From positions 1 through 31,254 of the forward strand of contig DASXUX010000082.1 of NCBI GenBank assembly GCA_036504595.1: a stretch of 31,254 bases of DNA, read 5' to 3'. How positions within the stretch are numbered: the first letter of the stretch is position 1; every line of letters starts with the position of its first letter. Under the pieces are notes generated by a model. It saw only the letters and a program-made list of their open reading frames with translations. It did not search any database and was not told where the DNA came from. Both the position numbers and the translations under genes were made by a program. Below are positions 30,153-31,254 of the stretch, in pieces. Source of the DNA: DASXUX01 sp036504595 (GTDB taxonomy: Bacteria; Planctomycetota; SZUA-567; H5-PLA8).

Positions 30153-30201
30153 AGTTCCTGGTTCCTGGTTCCTAGTTTCTAGTTTCTAGTTTCTAGTTCG
30201 C
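30153..30201. repeat. Heptamer array (GGTTCCT / AGTTTCT x7)
   Basis: Seven units: AGTTCCT, GGTTCCT, GGTTCCT, AGTTTCT, AGTTTCT, AGTTTCT, AGTTCGC. The shift from GGTTCCT to AGTTTCT along the array suggests stepwise unit duplication. Confidence 0.95.
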
Positions 30202-30230
30202 GAATGTCGCGTGCGGACGAACACGGACGC

Positions 30231-30740
30231 GCCGGAAGGCGCCGGAAGGCGCCGGAAGGGTGCTCAAGCGCACGGACGCGCCGGAAGGTACTTTGAGCGT
30301 TTCTATGTCAAAGGCGGGGGTTTCGATTCGATTATATAAGAGATGTCCTGAGACGTTGCGGGCGTATTCGGGCGTTTGAGGGCTTCAGAGGACTTCTGGG
30401 TCAGAAGCGGCGGTTTGGATTCGATTATATTGGTGAGTGGTGGAGTGGTGAGTCGTGGAGTGGTACGGACGTGCCGGAATGGACGTTAGTCACCTAGACG
30501 CACCTGAGTCACATGTATCACACAGACGCACTTTAATCACATCTACGTCAAAAGGTGGGATTTGGGTTGCTTTATATTGGTGAGTGGTGAGTGGTACGGA
30601 TGCGCCGGAACGCACATTAACGCACTGGAACGCTCCTCAACGCGCCGGAACGCACCGGAACGTTCCCCAAGCGCAGGGATGCACCGGAAGGTACTTTGAG
30701 CGCGTGTATGTCAAAAAGTGCGATTTGGATTGCTTTATGT
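30231..30740. repeat. Degenerate minisatellite-like repeats (GCCGGAAGGC decamers and ~60-bp unit)
   Basis: Three GCCGGAAGGC/G decamers (30231-30260) are followed by a longer unit: CGCCGGAAGGTACTTTGAGCG, then TATGTCAAA, then a GGATT(C/G)(G/C)(A/T)TTATAT end. Ends of this unit recur near 30338, 30430, 30577 and 30739, and its full head recurs at 30681-30702. GTGAGTG-type simple repeats separate the copies. No coding potential was found. Confidence 0.8.
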
Positions 30741-30805
30741 AGTAGAGGAAATGGTGTTCGAAATCAGAAATCGTAACCGTTCAAGTCAGCGCAAGAGAAA
30801 CAGCC

Positions 30806-30902
30806 TTCAACACAGAGACGCAAAGGGCACAGAGGTCACAGAGTGTTTTTAACGCTGTGCTTTCTCTGTGCTCCTCCGTGTTCTCTGTGACTCTGTGTTG
30901 AA
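30806..30902. repeat. Long inverted repeat of CACAGAG words
   Basis: TTCAACACAGAG (30806-30817) pairs perfectly with CTCTGTGTTGAA (30891-30902). The interior has further CACAGAG/CTCTGTG partners around a GTTTTTAACGC centre. Similar words lie at 5594-5622, 7690-7712 and 24950-24976. It might end the NRPS transcript, but it is ~690 bases downstream. Confidence 0.75.
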
Positions 30903-31032
30903 AGCAGTTACGGATCACTCGCGGAAGATCGCGCGTCCAACAAGCAGTCGCGGGCTGAACGGCTGCCGGAATTCAACGTTCAGAACGCAGAATTCAAAAC
31001 GCAAAATTTAGGATCGGAAAAGGAGGTGTCGG

Positions 31033-31254
31033 ATGGTTGCTTCGTCAGTGAACAATGAACAGTCGCCAGTGAGCAGTGATGCGTCAGCAGCGCGTGTCTG
31101 CGAAACGGTGGCAGAGGAGACGGAGAAGCAGCTGGCGGCTTACCGGCGGGAGAAGGAGAAGTTTGGGAAGCATCCGCTGTGGCGGCGGCTGACGGGGTTG
31201 ACGTTTGACTACGAGGCGCAGGTGACGGCCAAGCAACGGAAGTGGGGGTTGAGG
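31033..31254 (+). CDS. Unrecognised protein, N-terminal fragment
   Basis: The frame is open from ATG 31033 to the window end (74 codons). AAAAGGAGGTG (31018-31028), a near-perfect anti-16S match, lies 4-6 bases upstream and makes the start convincing. The protein begins MVASSVNNEQSPVSSDASAA, followed by a charged, probably helical stretch (VAEETEKQLAAYRREKEKFG) and KHPLWRRLTGLTFDYEAQVT. There is no signal peptide or membrane helix in the visible part. Residues 5-15 are encoded by degenerate GTGAACA-type simple repeat. I do not recognise the family. Confidence 0.7.
   Translation, partial: MVASSVNNEQSPVSSDASAARVCETVAEETEKQLAAYRREKEKFGKHPLWRRLTGLTFDYEAQVTAKQRKWGLR

Larger units (their letters stand above)
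30122..31032. other. Gene-free repeat-rich spacer
   Basis: This 911-base stretch has no credible ORF. It holds, in order, a GTTTCTA heptamer array, a GCCGGAAGGC decamer run, four degenerate copies of a longer unit, GTGAGTG-type simple sequence, and an inverted repeat with CACAGAG words. Its composition is less GC-rich than the flanking genes. The following gene has its own strong RBS. Confidence 0.8.

Overview
The window is GC-rich DNA from a free-living bacterium with standard-code genes, type IV pilin-like proteins, lipoproteins and very large secreted multidomain proteins. The style (tandem short prepilins with a DGDG segment, PEGA lipoprotein, lamin-tail/CotH/fibronectin giants, many dispersed repeats between and inside genes) suggests Planctomycetota or a PVC-related lineage. 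This is an inference from protein style only; no rRNA or tRNA is present.

Layout. 1-872: the end of one prepilin-like gene, a terminator, and a complete paralogue. 876-2161 (minus): a calcineurin-like phosphodiesterase translationally coupled to a PEGA lipoprotein. 2450-5473 (plus): leuS, whose reading frame carries five dispersed-repeat insertions. 5627-21711 (minus): an apparent operon reading DUF4956 membrane protein, VTC-domain (polyphosphate polymerase-like) protein, HlyD-type membrane fusion protein, a 2966-aa secreted CotH-kinase/lamin-tail/fibronectin protein, a smaller lamin-tail paralogue, and a secreted glycoside-hydrolase-like protein. 22260-24938 (plus): a selenium-trafficking-type cassette of YedE transporter, class V cysteine desulfurase and DUF3343 small protein. 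25137-26024 (minus): a secreted alpha/beta hydrolase. 26147-30121 (plus): a stand-alone NRPS module whose adenylation domain is interrupted by two different methyltransferases. 30122-31032: repeat-rich gene-free DNA, then the start of an unrecognised gene running off the end.

How it fits together. The minus-strand operon couples a predicted polyphosphate-type polymerase and its membrane partner to a trans-envelope adaptor and a giant exported protein with a CotH kinase-like domain. The most economical reading is a cell-surface or extracellular-matrix assembly or phosphorylation system. This is the best candidate for a poorly described system in the window. The yedE-desulfurase-DUF3343 set points to selenium (or reactive sulfur) delivery, although the usual small SirA/YedF-type partner is absent.

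The other striking theme is repeats. There are many short arrays with a 7-bp period whose unit differs at each locus, a 24-bp GCCGGC-bounded palindromic family found in several genes and spacers, and two copies of a ~148-bp cloverleaf-like inverted-repeat element with a compensatory base change. Several copies sit in frame inside leuS, the HlyD gene and the NRPS gene and are translated.
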